Positions 36,086-44,875 of a DNA stretch of 64,000 nucleotides are shown here, one piece after another. Source of the DNA: UBA7957 sp965224675 (lineage in GTDB: Bacteria; Pseudomonadota; Gammaproteobacteria; Granulosicoccales; Granulosicoccaceae); NCBI GenBank assembly GCA_965224675.1, contig CBDDAA010000002.1:248001-312000 (forward strand). The letters are read 5' to 3'. The notes beneath the pieces were generated by a model, which saw only the letters and a program-made list of their open reading frames with translations, did not search any database and was not told the DNA's origin. Every line of letters begins with the position of its first letter. The stretch's first letter is position 1. The translations under genes and the position numbers were made by a program.

Positions 36086-36913
36086 TCAGAGTGACCGTGG
36101 GCCCTCTACAAGCTGTAAGATCAAATCTCCGTCAGCCGCTTGTAAAGCATGTCCAAAACCTGCAATTACGCTACGCGCCAATCCGCGTAACGCATACACA
36201 GACTCAAGGTGCTGACTTTCCGGCGGAACAATCAAATCACTGGAGACCCCATAGGCATGTGTCCTTACTATGGACACGTACTCGATTCGCGGGTGCTGCT
36301 GACGGTTCAATGCAAATAATAAGGAACCCGGTTCTTCAGGTAGTAGATCGCTATAGAGTTGCTCAGAGCGGTTAATAGTGCCAGCACCCATGAATGGAGT
36401 GAAATAAGCCAAGGGACTATTGGCTGTAAGCACACCGAGTAAAGCTGTATTTGTTCCAAGATGTGGGGATGCAATTGTGATTAACTGTTTTACTGGCAGA
36501 GCAGTGTAAGCGTTGATTAACATACCTCTAGCGACGACTCCACCCGCCGAGTGAGCAACTAAAATCAGGGCTTCTCCTGGATAAGCTTCAATTAACTTAA
36601 GCAAATAATTTTCAAGTGCCGTGGATTGAAGAAGTAACGGAAACTCACCCGGCAATTGCACAGTAATAAATTTATTGGACTCTCTAACAGGTTTCGCAAC
36701 CAATACAGGTTTCCCGGATACCATGATCAATGCACCTGCCTCGCGCCACCCTGCATGGATTAGTCGATTATTTATCCCTGCACGCTTCCAATCGCCAGCA
36801 TCACCTTGATAGCCATGAATAAGTACTAAAATATCCGCACTGACTGAATTTAATACAGCACAGTTGAGAATAAGAAAAATCAGTTTTGTCAGACGTATGG
36901 CCATCTTTTTCAC
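36086..36913 (-). CDS. Exported alpha/beta-hydrolase, lipase-like
   Basis: The 275 residues begin with a signal peptide (IRLTKLIFLILNCAVLNSVSA). The mature part starts with ILVLIHGYQGDAGDWK, an oxyanion-hole HGxxG-type segment. The nucleophile elbow is VAHSAGG near residue 120, and a late His is likely in IAGFGHALQAADG. Resembles PGAP1/lipase-like esterases. GTG at 36913 or ATG at 36904 could start it. Substrate unknown. No operon partner. Confidence 0.8.
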   Translation of the reverse strand: MKKMAIRLTKLIFLILNCAVLNSVSADILVLIHGYQGDAGDWKRAGINNRLIHAGWREAGALIMVSGKPVLVAKPVRESNKFITVQLPGEFPLLLQSTALENYLLKLIEAYPGEALILVAHSAGGVVARGMLINAYTALPVKQLITIASPHLGTNTALLGVLTANSPLAYFTPFMGAGTINRSEQLYSDLLPEEPGSLLFALNRQQHPRIEYVSIVRTHAYGVSSDLIVPPESQHLESVYALRGLARSVIAGFGHALQAADGDLILQLVEGPRSL

Positions 36914-36961
36914 GTTAATATATTCACCATTGATTCACCTGAAGTTGCAATACAATCGATC

Positions 36962-37267
36962 TAGAGTAGTGTTTTATACAAAGTGTACGGTTAGAAAGCC
37001 AGTAAAAATACGAGTGCAAGGTGCAGGGAATGGTTGGCCCTTTTCTAGGACTGCAAAGCTTCCCGCTCCTGCTCACGCCCCTGACCTACGTCCATGTAGG
37101 CCACACCGCAATCGTGCTTTTAATGGCTTCCGCAGGGCGAGCCGTGAGAGGCTATCTGCAGTGTTGCGCCCTCTTGAGGTAGAGTGATGACTACCTGCAC
37201 GAGGACACACCGGCAGTTGACTCTCTCAGCTCGTCTAACTGTGCATTTTGTGTAAAACACTACACTA
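36962..37267. repeat. Palindromic MITE-like element 3 (three-way-junction architecture)
   Basis: Outer inverted repeats of 30 bp at 36966-36995 and 37234-37263 (GTAGTGTTTTA...GTTAGA) differ at four positions. All four are transitions that leave G-T/G-U pairs in the fold. Inside are two hairpins that abut the outer stem: 36996-37017/37108-37129 (18 of 22 paired) and 37138-37150/37221-37233 (11 of 13). The right tip CACTACACTA is shared with element 1. Related fragments flank the IS630. No ORF of its own. Confidence 0.75.
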
Positions 37268-37417
37268 ACTTATGAATAATACCGTATTAGCACCTCATTC
37301 GCCTATGGCAATAAATTGAGTCAGTAGTACCGAGAATAAAACCAGTGTCTGTGCACCTGAAAAGGAGCCGCGAGGTAAGTTTATCTGCTATGCTGACACA
37401 AATTAACCAAGGTACGA

Positions 37418-38248
37418 TTGTTGAATCAACAGCTTCTCGAGCAAAGCGTGTGTATCGCACTACTGGAGGACATCGGTGATGGTGACGTAACTGCGCAGCT
37501 TATACTCGAAAAAGAACGTTCAAACGCTGCCATCGTTGCCCGAGAACAGGCAATAATATGTGGCTGTGATTTTGTCAGCGAGGTATTCAGGCAATTAGAT
37601 GACACTGTGAACCTGGACTGGAAAGTAAAGGATGGTCAGTCAGTCGAGTCAGATGAAACACTCTGTGAATTGCAGGGGAGTTCACGCAGCCTCTTGACCG
37701 GCGAACGCACGGCACTAAATTTTTTACAGACACTCTCAGGAACAGCTACCCAGACCCACTTATTTGTCGAAGCAATAAGTAAACATCCAGCAAAATTACT
37801 CGATACCCGTAAGACCATTCCTGGACTCAGGTTTGCCCAGAAGTACGCTGTTATCTGCGGTGGTGGATACAATCATCGAATAGGTTTGTTTGATGCATTT
37901 CTAATTAAGGAGAATCATATAGCTGCATCAGGTGGAATTGCACAAGCGGTAGTGTCAGCTCAAAAACTCGCTCCCGATCTTTTACTAGAAGTTGAAGTTG
38001 AAACCTTCGAACAGCTTGATGAAGCGGTTGCATCAGGAGTTAATCGTATATTACTTGACAATTTTACACTTGAGAAAATGCGTAGCGCAGTTAACCGGGT
38101 AGGCGATAAAGTAGAGCTGGAAGCATCTGGAAATATTACTTTAGAGACTATTCTTGCAGTTGCTAAAACCGGGGTTGACTATATATCGACTGGATCTATC
38201 ACTAAGCATGTCACCGCAATAGATTTATCGATGCGATTTAAAGATTAA
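37418..38248 (+). CDS. nadC: Quinolinate phosphoribosyltransferase (decarboxylating)
   Basis: NadC converts quinolinate and PRPP to nicotinate mononucleotide in de novo NAD synthesis. The 276 residues contain SGTATQTHLFVEAI, LDTRKTIPGLRFAQKYAVICGGGYNHRIGLFDAFLIKENHI, EVEVETFEQ and LEASGNITLETI, all signature blocks. No ATG is available: the frame closes at a stop at 37394, and the usable starts are TTG at 37418 or 37421 behind AAGG at 37409-37412. The 3' end overlaps the convergent lipoprotein gene by 4 bp. Confidence 0.95.
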   Translation: MLNQQLLEQSVCIALLEDIGDGDVTAQLILEKERSNAAIVAREQAIICGCDFVSEVFRQLDDTVNLDWKVKDGQSVESDETLCELQGSSRSLLTGERTALNFLQTLSGTATQTHLFVEAISKHPAKLLDTRKTIPGLRFAQKYAVICGGGYNHRIGLFDAFLIKENHIAASGGIAQAVVSAQKLAPDLLLEVEVETFEQLDEAVASGVNRILLDNFTLEKMRSAVNRVGDKVELEASGNITLETILAVAKTGVDYISTGSITKHVTAIDLSMRFKD

Positions 38249-39039
38249 CCGGGAGGGTGTCCCGGTAATTGTTCAGCGAGATCGTCAAGAACTATTCTCA
38301 AAGCAAACTCCATACTGGGGGCCTTAGGCCGTTTCGCCTTATAGCCACCATTGGCAAAAGTGTTTAACGTTGCTATGGTTAGTGCTCCGGTAAAACTCTT
38401 ACCGTGATATGTGATGTACTCTCGCTGATTTGTAGGGGCCGTTTCGCGAAGATTCTGCCAAACAAGTTGCCCTGTATTCAAGTTATAAACTTTTGCAGAT
38501 ACAGTTACAACTCGTTGACTGGATAATACAACTTTGCTTTGATCTGGAATGATTTCACCTTTTACATTACGCACTGAATAAAGCTTGTTAGGTAAATCCT
38601 GCTCTATATTTCGTTCAATTCGAGCAACCAAGCCATATTTCGCAATAAGCTTTGCTCGCCTGAGTAGTTCTTTTTCAGTAAAACCCAGCTCATTGAACTG
38701 CTGATAATTGTTCAGGACGGTCTGGTAATTTATACCTAGTTTTTGTCTAACATCAATTGCCGAAATCAGAGGATATAGATGCTTCTTCCTCTTAACCGAT
38801 TGCTCAAAGCTTTTAGCCCAACTCAAATAACGGTAAGAGGGATTTTTATTCTCAGAGGTCACTACACCAATAATGGCCAGCCCACCTTTCTGAATCGAGT
38901 GAGGGTTAAAACTTCTGTGGTGATAATTATGCTGAGGTGAGACACATGAAGATAAAGGCGCAATTATAAGCACCACCAACGGATAAATTTTTATCTTAGG
39001 TATGTTCATTCTCATAAAGACTAAAAATCTTTGTGGCAT
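38245..39039 (-). CDS. Putative lipoprotein of unknown function
   Basis: Not recognised. The N-terminus has a signal with lipobox LSSC (VVLIIAPLSSCVSPQ), predicting a lipoprotein. Starts at 39039, 39015 or 39009 are possible; the later ones give a more usual signal length. The mature part has a LPNKLYSVRNVKGEIIPDQ and VVLSSQRVVTVSAKVYNLNTGQLVWQN stretch, reminiscent of proteins that assemble into periplasmic or outer-membrane lipoprotein complexes. That resemblance is weak. Convergent with nadC, with a 4-bp overlap of the stop codons. Confidence 0.65.
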   Translation of the reverse strand: MPQRFLVFMRMNIPKIKIYPLVVLIIAPLSSCVSPQHNYHHRSFNPHSIQKGGLAIIGVVTSENKNPSYRYLSWAKSFEQSVKRKKHLYPLISAIDVRQKLGINYQTVLNNYQQFNELGFTEKELLRRAKLIAKYGLVARIERNIEQDLPNKLYSVRNVKGEIIPDQSKVVLSSQRVVTVSAKVYNLNTGQLVWQNLRETAPTNQREYITYHGKSFTGALTIATLNTFANGGYKAKRPKAPSMEFALRIVLDDLAEQLPGHPPG

Positions 39040-39221
39040 CCCATTGTTTTAAAAAACTTTATCATCCAAAGCGCAACAAGGAATCCATATAGCAGACCAA
39101 AATGACATCACTACCTCAGGCAAACTGTGATACTCTAATTAAAGCAACAAGATCAGCAATAGCAAGTTTTTATTTAATTTAGTTGGATTTGCTATAAAAA
39201 TCACGCCCTCATAAGGCTAAT

Positions 39222-40430
39222 TTAGCCTCGGTTACGCTTGGCAACACGTAGCCTCAACGCGTTCAATTTAATAAAACCCTCTGCATCTGCTTGATTATAC
39301 CTACCATCATCTTCTTCAAAAGTTGCGATATTCTCATCGTACAAACTTTGATCGGATTTTCGACCCACAACACTGACATGCCCCTTATATAATTTCAAAC
39401 GAACAATACCGTTGACAAATTCCTGTGATGAATCTATGGCTGTTTGTAGCATTTTTCGCTCTGGACTCCACCAATAGCCGTTGTAGATCAAGGCAGCATA
39501 TCTGGGCATCAGCTCATCTTTTAAATGAGCAACTTCGCGATCAAGGGTAATCGATTCAATAGCCCTGTGCGCTCTGAGCATGATGGTGCCACCGGGCGTT
39601 TCATAACAGCCTCGGCACTTCATGCCTACATAGCGATTTTCTACTATATCCAATCGACCGACACCATGTTTACCACCCACATGGTTAAGCATGGTCAGGA
39701 CTTGTGCGGGCGATTTGTCCTCACCATCAATCTGAGTTATATCCCCACCCCTAAATGTTAGTTCAATATACTGGGCAATCTCTGGTGCCTTTTCAGCAGA
39801 CGTTGTCCACAACCACATATCTTCCTTGGATTCTGCCCAGGGATCTTCAAGCACATCACCTTCGTAAGAGATATGTAACAAATTAGCATCCATCGAATAA
39901 GGAGACTTGGAGCCTTGTTTCTTTTCAATAGGGATTCCATTGTTTTCAGCATATTCGAGTAACTTCTGACGCGAGTTCAATTGCCATTCCCGCCAAGGTG
40001 CAATCACACGAATCTCCGGATTCAAGGCATAGGCACCAAGCTCAAACCGCACTTGATCATTTCCTTTGCCCGTTGCACCGTGAGATATAGCATCAGCCCC
40101 GGTTTCTGCAGCTATTTCTACCAATCGTTTTGCAATAAGCGGTCGTGCAATCGAGGTCCCCAGCAGATACTCTCCCTCATAGATTGTATTTGCCCGAAAC
40201 ATAGGATAGACAAAGTCACGCACAAATTCTTCACGTAGATCTTCAATATAGATTTCCTTAATACCTTGTGCCTGGGCCTTTTCCCGTGCGGGTTCAAGTT
40301 CTTCGCCTTGGCCTAAATCAGCAGTAAAAGTTACCACTTCACAGCCGTATTCTTCACCGAGCCACTTCAGAATAATTGAAGTATCAAGACCACCTGAATA
40401 CGCAAGCACTACCTTTTTCACTGACAACAT
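39222..40430 (-). CDS. argG: Argininosuccinate synthase
   Basis: ArgG joins citrulline and aspartate with ATP to form argininosuccinate in arginine synthesis. The 402 residues fit the short bacterial form. The N-type ATP-pyrophosphatase P-loop is VLAYSGGLDTS near residue 8. Other family blocks are ISHGATGKGNDQVRFELG near 115, the YSMDANLLHISYEG region near 180 and the KCRGCYETPGG segment near 270. The stop codon lies in a short AGGCTA/TAGCCT hairpin. No neighbouring arg gene in the window. Confidence 0.97.
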   Translation of the reverse strand: MLSVKKVVLAYSGGLDTSIILKWLGEEYGCEVVTFTADLGQGEELEPAREKAQAQGIKEIYIEDLREEFVRDFVYPMFRANTIYEGEYLLGTSIARPLIAKRLVEIAAETGADAISHGATGKGNDQVRFELGAYALNPEIRVIAPWREWQLNSRQKLLEYAENNGIPIEKKQGSKSPYSMDANLLHISYEGDVLEDPWAESKEDMWLWTTSAEKAPEIAQYIELTFRGGDITQIDGEDKSPAQVLTMLNHVGGKHGVGRLDIVENRYVGMKCRGCYETPGGTIMLRAHRAIESITLDREVAHLKDELMPRYAALIYNGYWWSPERKMLQTAIDSSQEFVNGIVRLKLYKGHVSVVGRKSDQSLYDENIATFEEDDGRYNQADAEGFIKLNALRLRVAKRNRG

Positions 40431-40863
40431 TAAATCCTACTCCATAAAAATCAAACCATAAAACCCGACCAGAAAAGCCAGGTTCTTGATAAGTGCTGAT
40501 TAACAACGAAGGTATTTTACGACGAGTGGCTTATCAAGGCTATGGGGCAAAGAAAATAAATGAAGGTAAAGCCATTTTCATGAGAGACTCACCGTGCTTT
40601 TTCTCAATCAATTGAGACAAGTCATCATCTTCAAAAAACAGCAAATAGTTGAGACCTTTTAGCAATAGATGCTTTTTGTCAGGCGGCTCCTTGTTGAGGC
40701 AATGTTCCAGCGATAGTAATTGTAATCTGTGAATTATCAGGGTTAGGTGTTTTTACTACAAACTGTGAGCTACTGACGGTACTGATTCGTGAGTGTTTCT
40801 CGATAGGAAATATTTAGACCCTATGCCTATTTGGCAAACTAAACTACAAAATAAGGAACAATT
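40431..40863. other. Intergenic region between divergent argG and the broken hydrolase
   Basis: The 433 bp hold the argG promoter region and, on the minus strand at 40679-40813, a 44-codon frame without a start codon. It ends SSSQFVVKTPNPDNSQITITIAGTLPQQGAA (beta-strand-like, protein-like composition) and may be a gene remnant. Nothing else recognised. Confidence 0.35.
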
Positions 40864-41566
40864 GTGAAGATCAAAAAATTCTCAATTACTGCATACTGTA
40901 TTTTATTACATCTTTTTATCGGCATCATTATTGTAAAAACAAATTTTATTGATAAAGTTCGCTGGCACCTTGGTTTTCAACAAAATGAAATTAGTGATTA
41001 CTATTTACAACTGGTCGAGTTTCAAAAAAGGATTGATCAAGTTTTACCCGACAAACGACTTATTTTTATAGGCGACAGTTTGATCCAAGGGCTATATGTG
41101 CAAGCTGTTGCAGAAAACGCTGTAAATTATGGTATTGGCAATGATACAACGGAAGGGGTTTTAAGGCGTATCCCACAATACGCTTCGCTAAGTAAGGCAT
41201 CAGCTGTCGTAATAAGCATTGGTATTAATGATCTGGAATTTCGCAGTAGTCAGCAATTTGCAGACAACTACCAGAGAATCTTAAACAAAATCCCTACTCA
41301 AACAAACATTATTGCAAATGAGATTCTTCCTATAAATGAATCAGCAGAATTAAGTGATAAAATCAGCAATTCTGATATCAGACAGTCAAATATATATCAA
41401 ACAAAAGTGTGAAAAGCGAGTTAAATGTCAATTTCTGACACTATCCACGCAACTAACCAACGATGTAGGTAATTTACGCCCGGACTTTCATATTGGAGGC
41501 GGAGTTCACCTCAATAAAGCCGGGAATCGAATATGGATCAAGGCGCTTAGGGCATTCATAAATTAG
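40864..41566 (+). pseudogene. SGNH/GDSL hydrolase, frameshifted
   Basis: A membrane-anchored SGNH hydrolase is split over two frames. Frame 1 (40864-41412, GTG start behind AAGGA) has an N-terminal hydrophobic segment, block I LIFIGDSLIQG, block II YGIGNDTTEGVLRR and block III ISIGINDLE. It ends prematurely after ISNSDIRQSNIY. Frame 2 resumes near 41390 and carries the block V catalytic His in HIGGGVHLNKAGNRIW, ending at 41566. A single indel near 41390-41410 would restore one protein of about 230 residues. Either a real pseudogene or an assembly/sequencing error. The TAG stop is supplied by the repeat that begins at 41563. Confidence 0.8.
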
Positions 41567-41708
41567 CAGCTTGTTGAAAATACCTTCTGACGACTTCATA
41601 ATTCGGCGTAAATTCAGGCCCAAAATACTCATTTTCCTCGTGTCAGCTGCGTATTTTCTCCTGATTTTAGCTTGACACTTATTCAGAGACTTTCCAATTG
41701 ACTGTTAG
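41563..41708 (-). repeat. MITE-like dispersed repeat, family A, copy 3
   Basis: The minus strand reads CTAACAGTCAATTGGAAAG...GTTGAAAA..AGCTTGTTGA, matching copies 1 and 2. It is the most diverged of the three. Its right-hand tip (TTAGCA on the plus strand) contains the TAG that ends the broken hydrolase. It lies just past the lptE stop. Confidence 0.75.
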
Positions 41709-41722
41709 ACGAATGACAAGAA

Positions 41723-42238
41723 TTATTGAACCTGTCGAGCGTTCGCCAATAATCTAAGCATCAAATGATTGACCAATTCTTCTCGCATTTCAGAGCGCAA
41801 TATATCTGCTTCATCCGCCTTGCCTAATACTCCTGTTCTATCATATGTGTATTCTCGAATAACAGACACCGTATTGGCACGCTGCTCCGGGTCATATTTT
41901 GCGCGTGTCCCATCAAAACTCTTTGCGATTTGCATCTCAACCGAATGACGTAATTCGTATTCACTTACCCGGCCTGTACTCTCAACCGAGACGATTCGTT
42001 GAGATTGCTCCTCGTTCTTTAAACGAACTAGAATGTTGGCTTTCTCCCTATCATTAATAACCGTAAATTTCCTTTCGGTCAATGCAATGCGTAACCTCCG
42101 AGCTATGGGTACGGAATTATCTGCACTTATAAAAAAAGTTCCAATATCAGTTGTTTGTGTAATACTGCCCCTGGGTGCAAATCCGCAGGAAAGTGGAAAA
42201 TAGAGGGTTAGCAGCAAACATATAGTTCGTGTTTTCAT
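41723..42238 (-). CDS. lptE: LPS-assembly lipoprotein LptE-like
   Basis: LptE plugs the LptD barrel that inserts lipopolysaccharide into the outer leaflet of the outer membrane. Start is ATG at 42238, giving a lipoprotein signal with lipobox LSCGF (MKTRTICLLLTLYFPLSC); a longer frame to 42334 is unlikely. CGFAPRGS near the mature N-terminus, EYELRHSVEMQI and the late REYTYDRTGVLGKADEADILRSEM...LMLRLL match LptE from beginning to end. In most gammaproteobacteria lptE sits between leuS and holA; here neither neighbour is present and it follows ppiD on the same strand. Confidence 0.8.
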   Translation of the reverse strand: MKTRTICLLLTLYFPLSCGFAPRGSITQTTDIGTFFISADNSVPIARRLRIALTERKFTVINDREKANILVRLKNEEQSQRIVSVESTGRVSEYELRHSVEMQIAKSFDGTRAKYDPEQRANTVSVIREYTYDRTGVLGKADEADILRSEMREELVNHLMLRLLANARQVQ

Positions 42239-42395
42239 AAGTATGTTACAAGCCCCATAACAATGTTTAACATACCGCGATGATAGACAATACAAAAGAT
42301 CAATATTAGTATCGACGAAAATACAAAACCACAATGATCAATCTGACCACAGAAATAGACGATTCCCGAGGTATTATTAATAGATAGACTATCTG

Positions 42396-44321
42396 TTACT
42401 GTGCAATCGGCTGCAAGATTTGTTCATTGATTTCCACTACGGCCTTGCTGCTAAGATGCCTAACCAAAGCCTGATATTCTGCATTCCCAATTTGATCAGG
42501 CGTAATCCCCTGGGTACTTACTAGCTTTTCGTCCTCAACAATTTTACCATCAGTAACTGAGCGTAGCGAAAAAACGACTTGATCACCATTTGTTAGTTCA
42601 ACAACACCGTATTGATTTTTTGAATCATTTGGCTTTGGCATTTTAAACAATGCATCCACCAATACTTTGTCATCTTCAACACTTGCTCGTTTGACCTCTT
42701 TTGCAAGTGCAAAAACACCACCTAATTCCTCGGCCACATTGCTCCCCCGCTCCCCAGACTCTATTTTTTCTTTTGCTTTTCCCGCAATGCTGACTAGCAC
42801 ATCCTTTGCAGTCTTGCTTTTTAGCAACTCAGAAATTTCTAATTGTACTTCATCCAATGTTTTTGGGCGGGGGTCTTCGTGATCTTTAACCCGCAGTACA
42901 ACAGCATGATTTTCTCCTAACTCAATTACAGGAGAATTATTGCCCTGAGTCAAAACTTCCGCAGCCAGAGCTGCGTTAATTATTTTAGGATTAGCTGCTA
43001 CCCCTGTTTTAGTCAGCCGATCGATCCAATCAGATTCCAACACTTCAAAATTTCCAGACTCGGCAGCAGGAATCAATGAATCTGGATTCTCATAGGTCTG
43101 ATTAGAAAGGATTTCATTCTTATCAAAGAATATTTCATCTGATTTTTGCTGTTTTAAAAGTGTAATAATTTCCCCTTTCACAACCGGGAAGTCTTTACCA
43201 TGTGCCGCTTTAATATCATCCAAACGAATTATGTGATAACCAAAACTGCTTCTTACAGGATCAGAGACTACACCTTTTTCCATATTATAAGCAGTCTCTT
43301 CAAAAGCTGGCACCATAGCGCCACGGCCAAAAAATCCTAAACTACCACCATTTTCTTTTGAACCAGGATCTTCCGAATACTCTTTTGCCAAATCCTCAAA
43401 TTTATCACCGGCATCCAACTTCTTCTTTATTTCCTGGATTCGTTTTAGCTTATCAGCCACTTCTTTTTCATCCGCATCTTCAGGCAGTGTCAGCAGTATG
43501 TGTGAGGCTGATCGTTCTTCAGGCACACGATAATTATCATTGTTATCATCAAAATATATCTTTGCGTCCTCCTCGCTAATATCGATATCAGCTTGAAGCG
43601 TCTCTGAACTAAGCTCGATATATTCCAATTTTACCCGTTCCGGATGGGTAAAAATGTCTTTATTATCTTCAAAGTACTGAGCAATTTCCTCATTACTAAT
43701 TTCTGTTTTTTCCAGGATTGGAGCTAGCTCAAATGTTATGTAGTCTGCATTTCTGGTTTGGTTAATGAGCTTTAAAACAGATCCAGTTTCATTAGGTAAT
43801 ACAAAATTAGACTGAACAATTCCATCTCTCAAGCTAATTTGAGCTAAATCCTGCCTAAACTGATTCTCAAATGAGTCAACTGTATACCCTGCGGACCTAA
43901 GTTGCATTTCATAGCGTTCACTATCAAAACGACCATCCACTTGAAATGCTTCGGTTTGGGTAATTGCTTTTGCTAAAGATATATCCGACACCACAACTTC
44001 GTGGTCTCGAAGTAATTGCGCAACAACCTGACTTGTAATGACACTGTCCAGCGCCTGCTTTCGCATTAAGTCATCATTAGCAAAGCCTTCAGGGATTTTT
44101 CCACCAAACGCCTGTCTAAGGCGATTTCTCTGCATATTCAACTCACGATCGAATACCTGGACGGGTACTTCCTCCCCATCTATTTTAACGGCGAAGGATG
44201 AGCCGCCATTTCCAAAGTACGAGTTGATTCCAAAAAATGCAAAGGGTGCGCATATAAAAATTATCAACAAATACTTGAAAAATTTTGAATTTTTTATGCT
44301 CTCGCGCATGCGGGTTAACAT
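42396..44321 (-). CDS. ppiD: Peptidylprolyl isomerase PpiD, SurA-N-type periplasmic chaperone
   Basis: PpiD is an inner-membrane-anchored periplasmic foldase near the Sec translocon. The 641 residues have an N-terminal cytoplasmic and transmembrane segment (NSKFFKYLLIIFICAPFAFFGINSYF) and a SurA-N-like chaperone region. A parvulin domain near residues 270-360 has RSASHILLTLPEDAD, KEYSEDPGSKENGGSLGFFGRGAMVPAFE and FGYHIIRLDDI. A long C-terminal region follows. The position after hupB and two tRNAs matches the conserved lon-hupB-ppiD order. Confidence 0.95.
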   Translation of the reverse strand: MLTRMRESIKNSKFFKYLLIIFICAPFAFFGINSYFGNGGSSFAVKIDGEEVPVQVFDRELNMQRNRLRQAFGGKIPEGFANDDLMRKQALDSVITSQVVAQLLRDHEVVVSDISLAKAITQTEAFQVDGRFDSERYEMQLRSAGYTVDSFENQFRQDLAQISLRDGIVQSNFVLPNETGSVLKLINQTRNADYITFELAPILEKTEISNEEIAQYFEDNKDIFTHPERVKLEYIELSSETLQADIDISEEDAKIYFDDNNDNYRVPEERSASHILLTLPEDADEKEVADKLKRIQEIKKKLDAGDKFEDLAKEYSEDPGSKENGGSLGFFGRGAMVPAFEETAYNMEKGVVSDPVRSSFGYHIIRLDDIKAAHGKDFPVVKGEIITLLKQQKSDEIFFDKNEILSNQTYENPDSLIPAAESGNFEVLESDWIDRLTKTGVAANPKIINAALAAEVLTQGNNSPVIELGENHAVVLRVKDHEDPRPKTLDEVQLEISELLKSKTAKDVLVSIAGKAKEKIESGERGSNVAEELGGVFALAKEVKRASVEDDKVLVDALFKMPKPNDSKNQYGVVELTNGDQVVFSLRSVTDGKIVEDEKLVSTQGITPDQIGNAEYQALVRHLSSKAVVEINEQILQPIAQ

Positions 44322-44391
44322 GACAAATACCTGAATACAAAACTATTAATAGTGGAAAGAAAAGTATAGCTGAAGTAGCAGTAATTAAACC

Positions 44392-44413
44392 AAAAAAGGC
44401 GCCATTAGGCGCC
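44392..44413 (-). terminator. Rho-independent terminator after tRNA-Asp
   Basis: Read on the minus strand, GGCGCC-TAAT-GGCGCC is followed by TTTTTT. It ends the hupB/tRNA-Val/tRNA-Asp transcript 17 bp after tRNA-Asp. Confidence 0.85.
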
Positions 44414-44429
44414 CTATGCTTTTCTTAGG

Positions 44430-44506
44430 TGGCGGAGCGGACGGGACTCGAACCCGCGACCCCCGGCGTGACAGGCCGGTATTCTAACCAACTGAACTAC
44501 CGCTCC
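44430..44506 (-). tRNA. tRNA-Asp (GTC)
   Basis: 77 nt on the minus strand. Acceptor GGAGCGG pairs with CCGCTCC, followed by encoded G-CCA. The anticodon loop CTGTCAC gives GTC, and the T loop is TTCGAGT. It is 8 bp downstream of tRNA-Val. Confidence 0.97.
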
Positions 44507-44514
44507 TCAATCTA

Positions 44515-44590
44515 TGGTGGGTGCTGAGGGATTTGAACCCCCGACCCTCGCCTTGTAAGGGCGATGCTCTCCCAGCTGAGCTAAGCACCC
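44515..44590 (-). tRNA. tRNA-Val (TAC)
   Basis: 76 nt on the minus strand. Acceptor GGGTGCT pairs with AGCACCC, with encoded A-CCA. The anticodon is TAC within CTTACAA, and the T loop is TTCAAAT. It starts 12 bp after the hupB stop, so it is probably processed from the hupB transcript. Confidence 0.97.
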
Positions 44591-44602
44591 GAGGAAAGCG
44601 CG

Positions 44603-44875
44603 CTAGTTTACTGCATCTTTAAGTGATTTTCCAGCTTTAAAGCTTGGGATATTGGATGCTGCAATCTGGATTGGATCGCCGGTACGTGGGTTACGGCCTT
44701 GACGAGCTTCGCGGTGACGTACAAGGAATGTACCAAAACCAACTAGCGTTATTTGCTCACCATCACTAAGTGCTCCAGTAATAGACTCCAGCACTGCGTC
44801 CACAGCTTTTGCTGCTTCTGCTTTGGATAGATCCGCTTTAGAGGCAACAGCGTCTACAAATTCAGATTTGTTCAT
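44603..44875 (-). CDS. hupB: DNA-binding protein HU-beta
   Basis: This 90-residue nucleoid protein bends DNA non-specifically as a dimer. MNKSEFVDAVASKADLSKAEAAKAVDAVL forms the helical body. GFGTFLVRHREARQGRNPRTGDPIQI is the beta-arm with the proline that intercalates (RNPRTG). Start ATG is behind GAGGAAAT. It follows lon on the same strand after 441 bp and precedes two tRNAs, the usual gammaproteobacterial order. Confidence 0.98.
   Translation of the reverse strand: MNKSEFVDAVASKADLSKAEAAKAVDAVLESITGALSDGEQITLVGFGTFLVRHREARQGRNPRTGDPIQIAASNIPSFKAGKSLKDAVN

Noticed and set aside
39205..39230. AGGCTA/TAGCCT hairpin at the argG stop as a terminator
   Set aside because: The stem is only 6 bp and no T-run follows on the minus strand.
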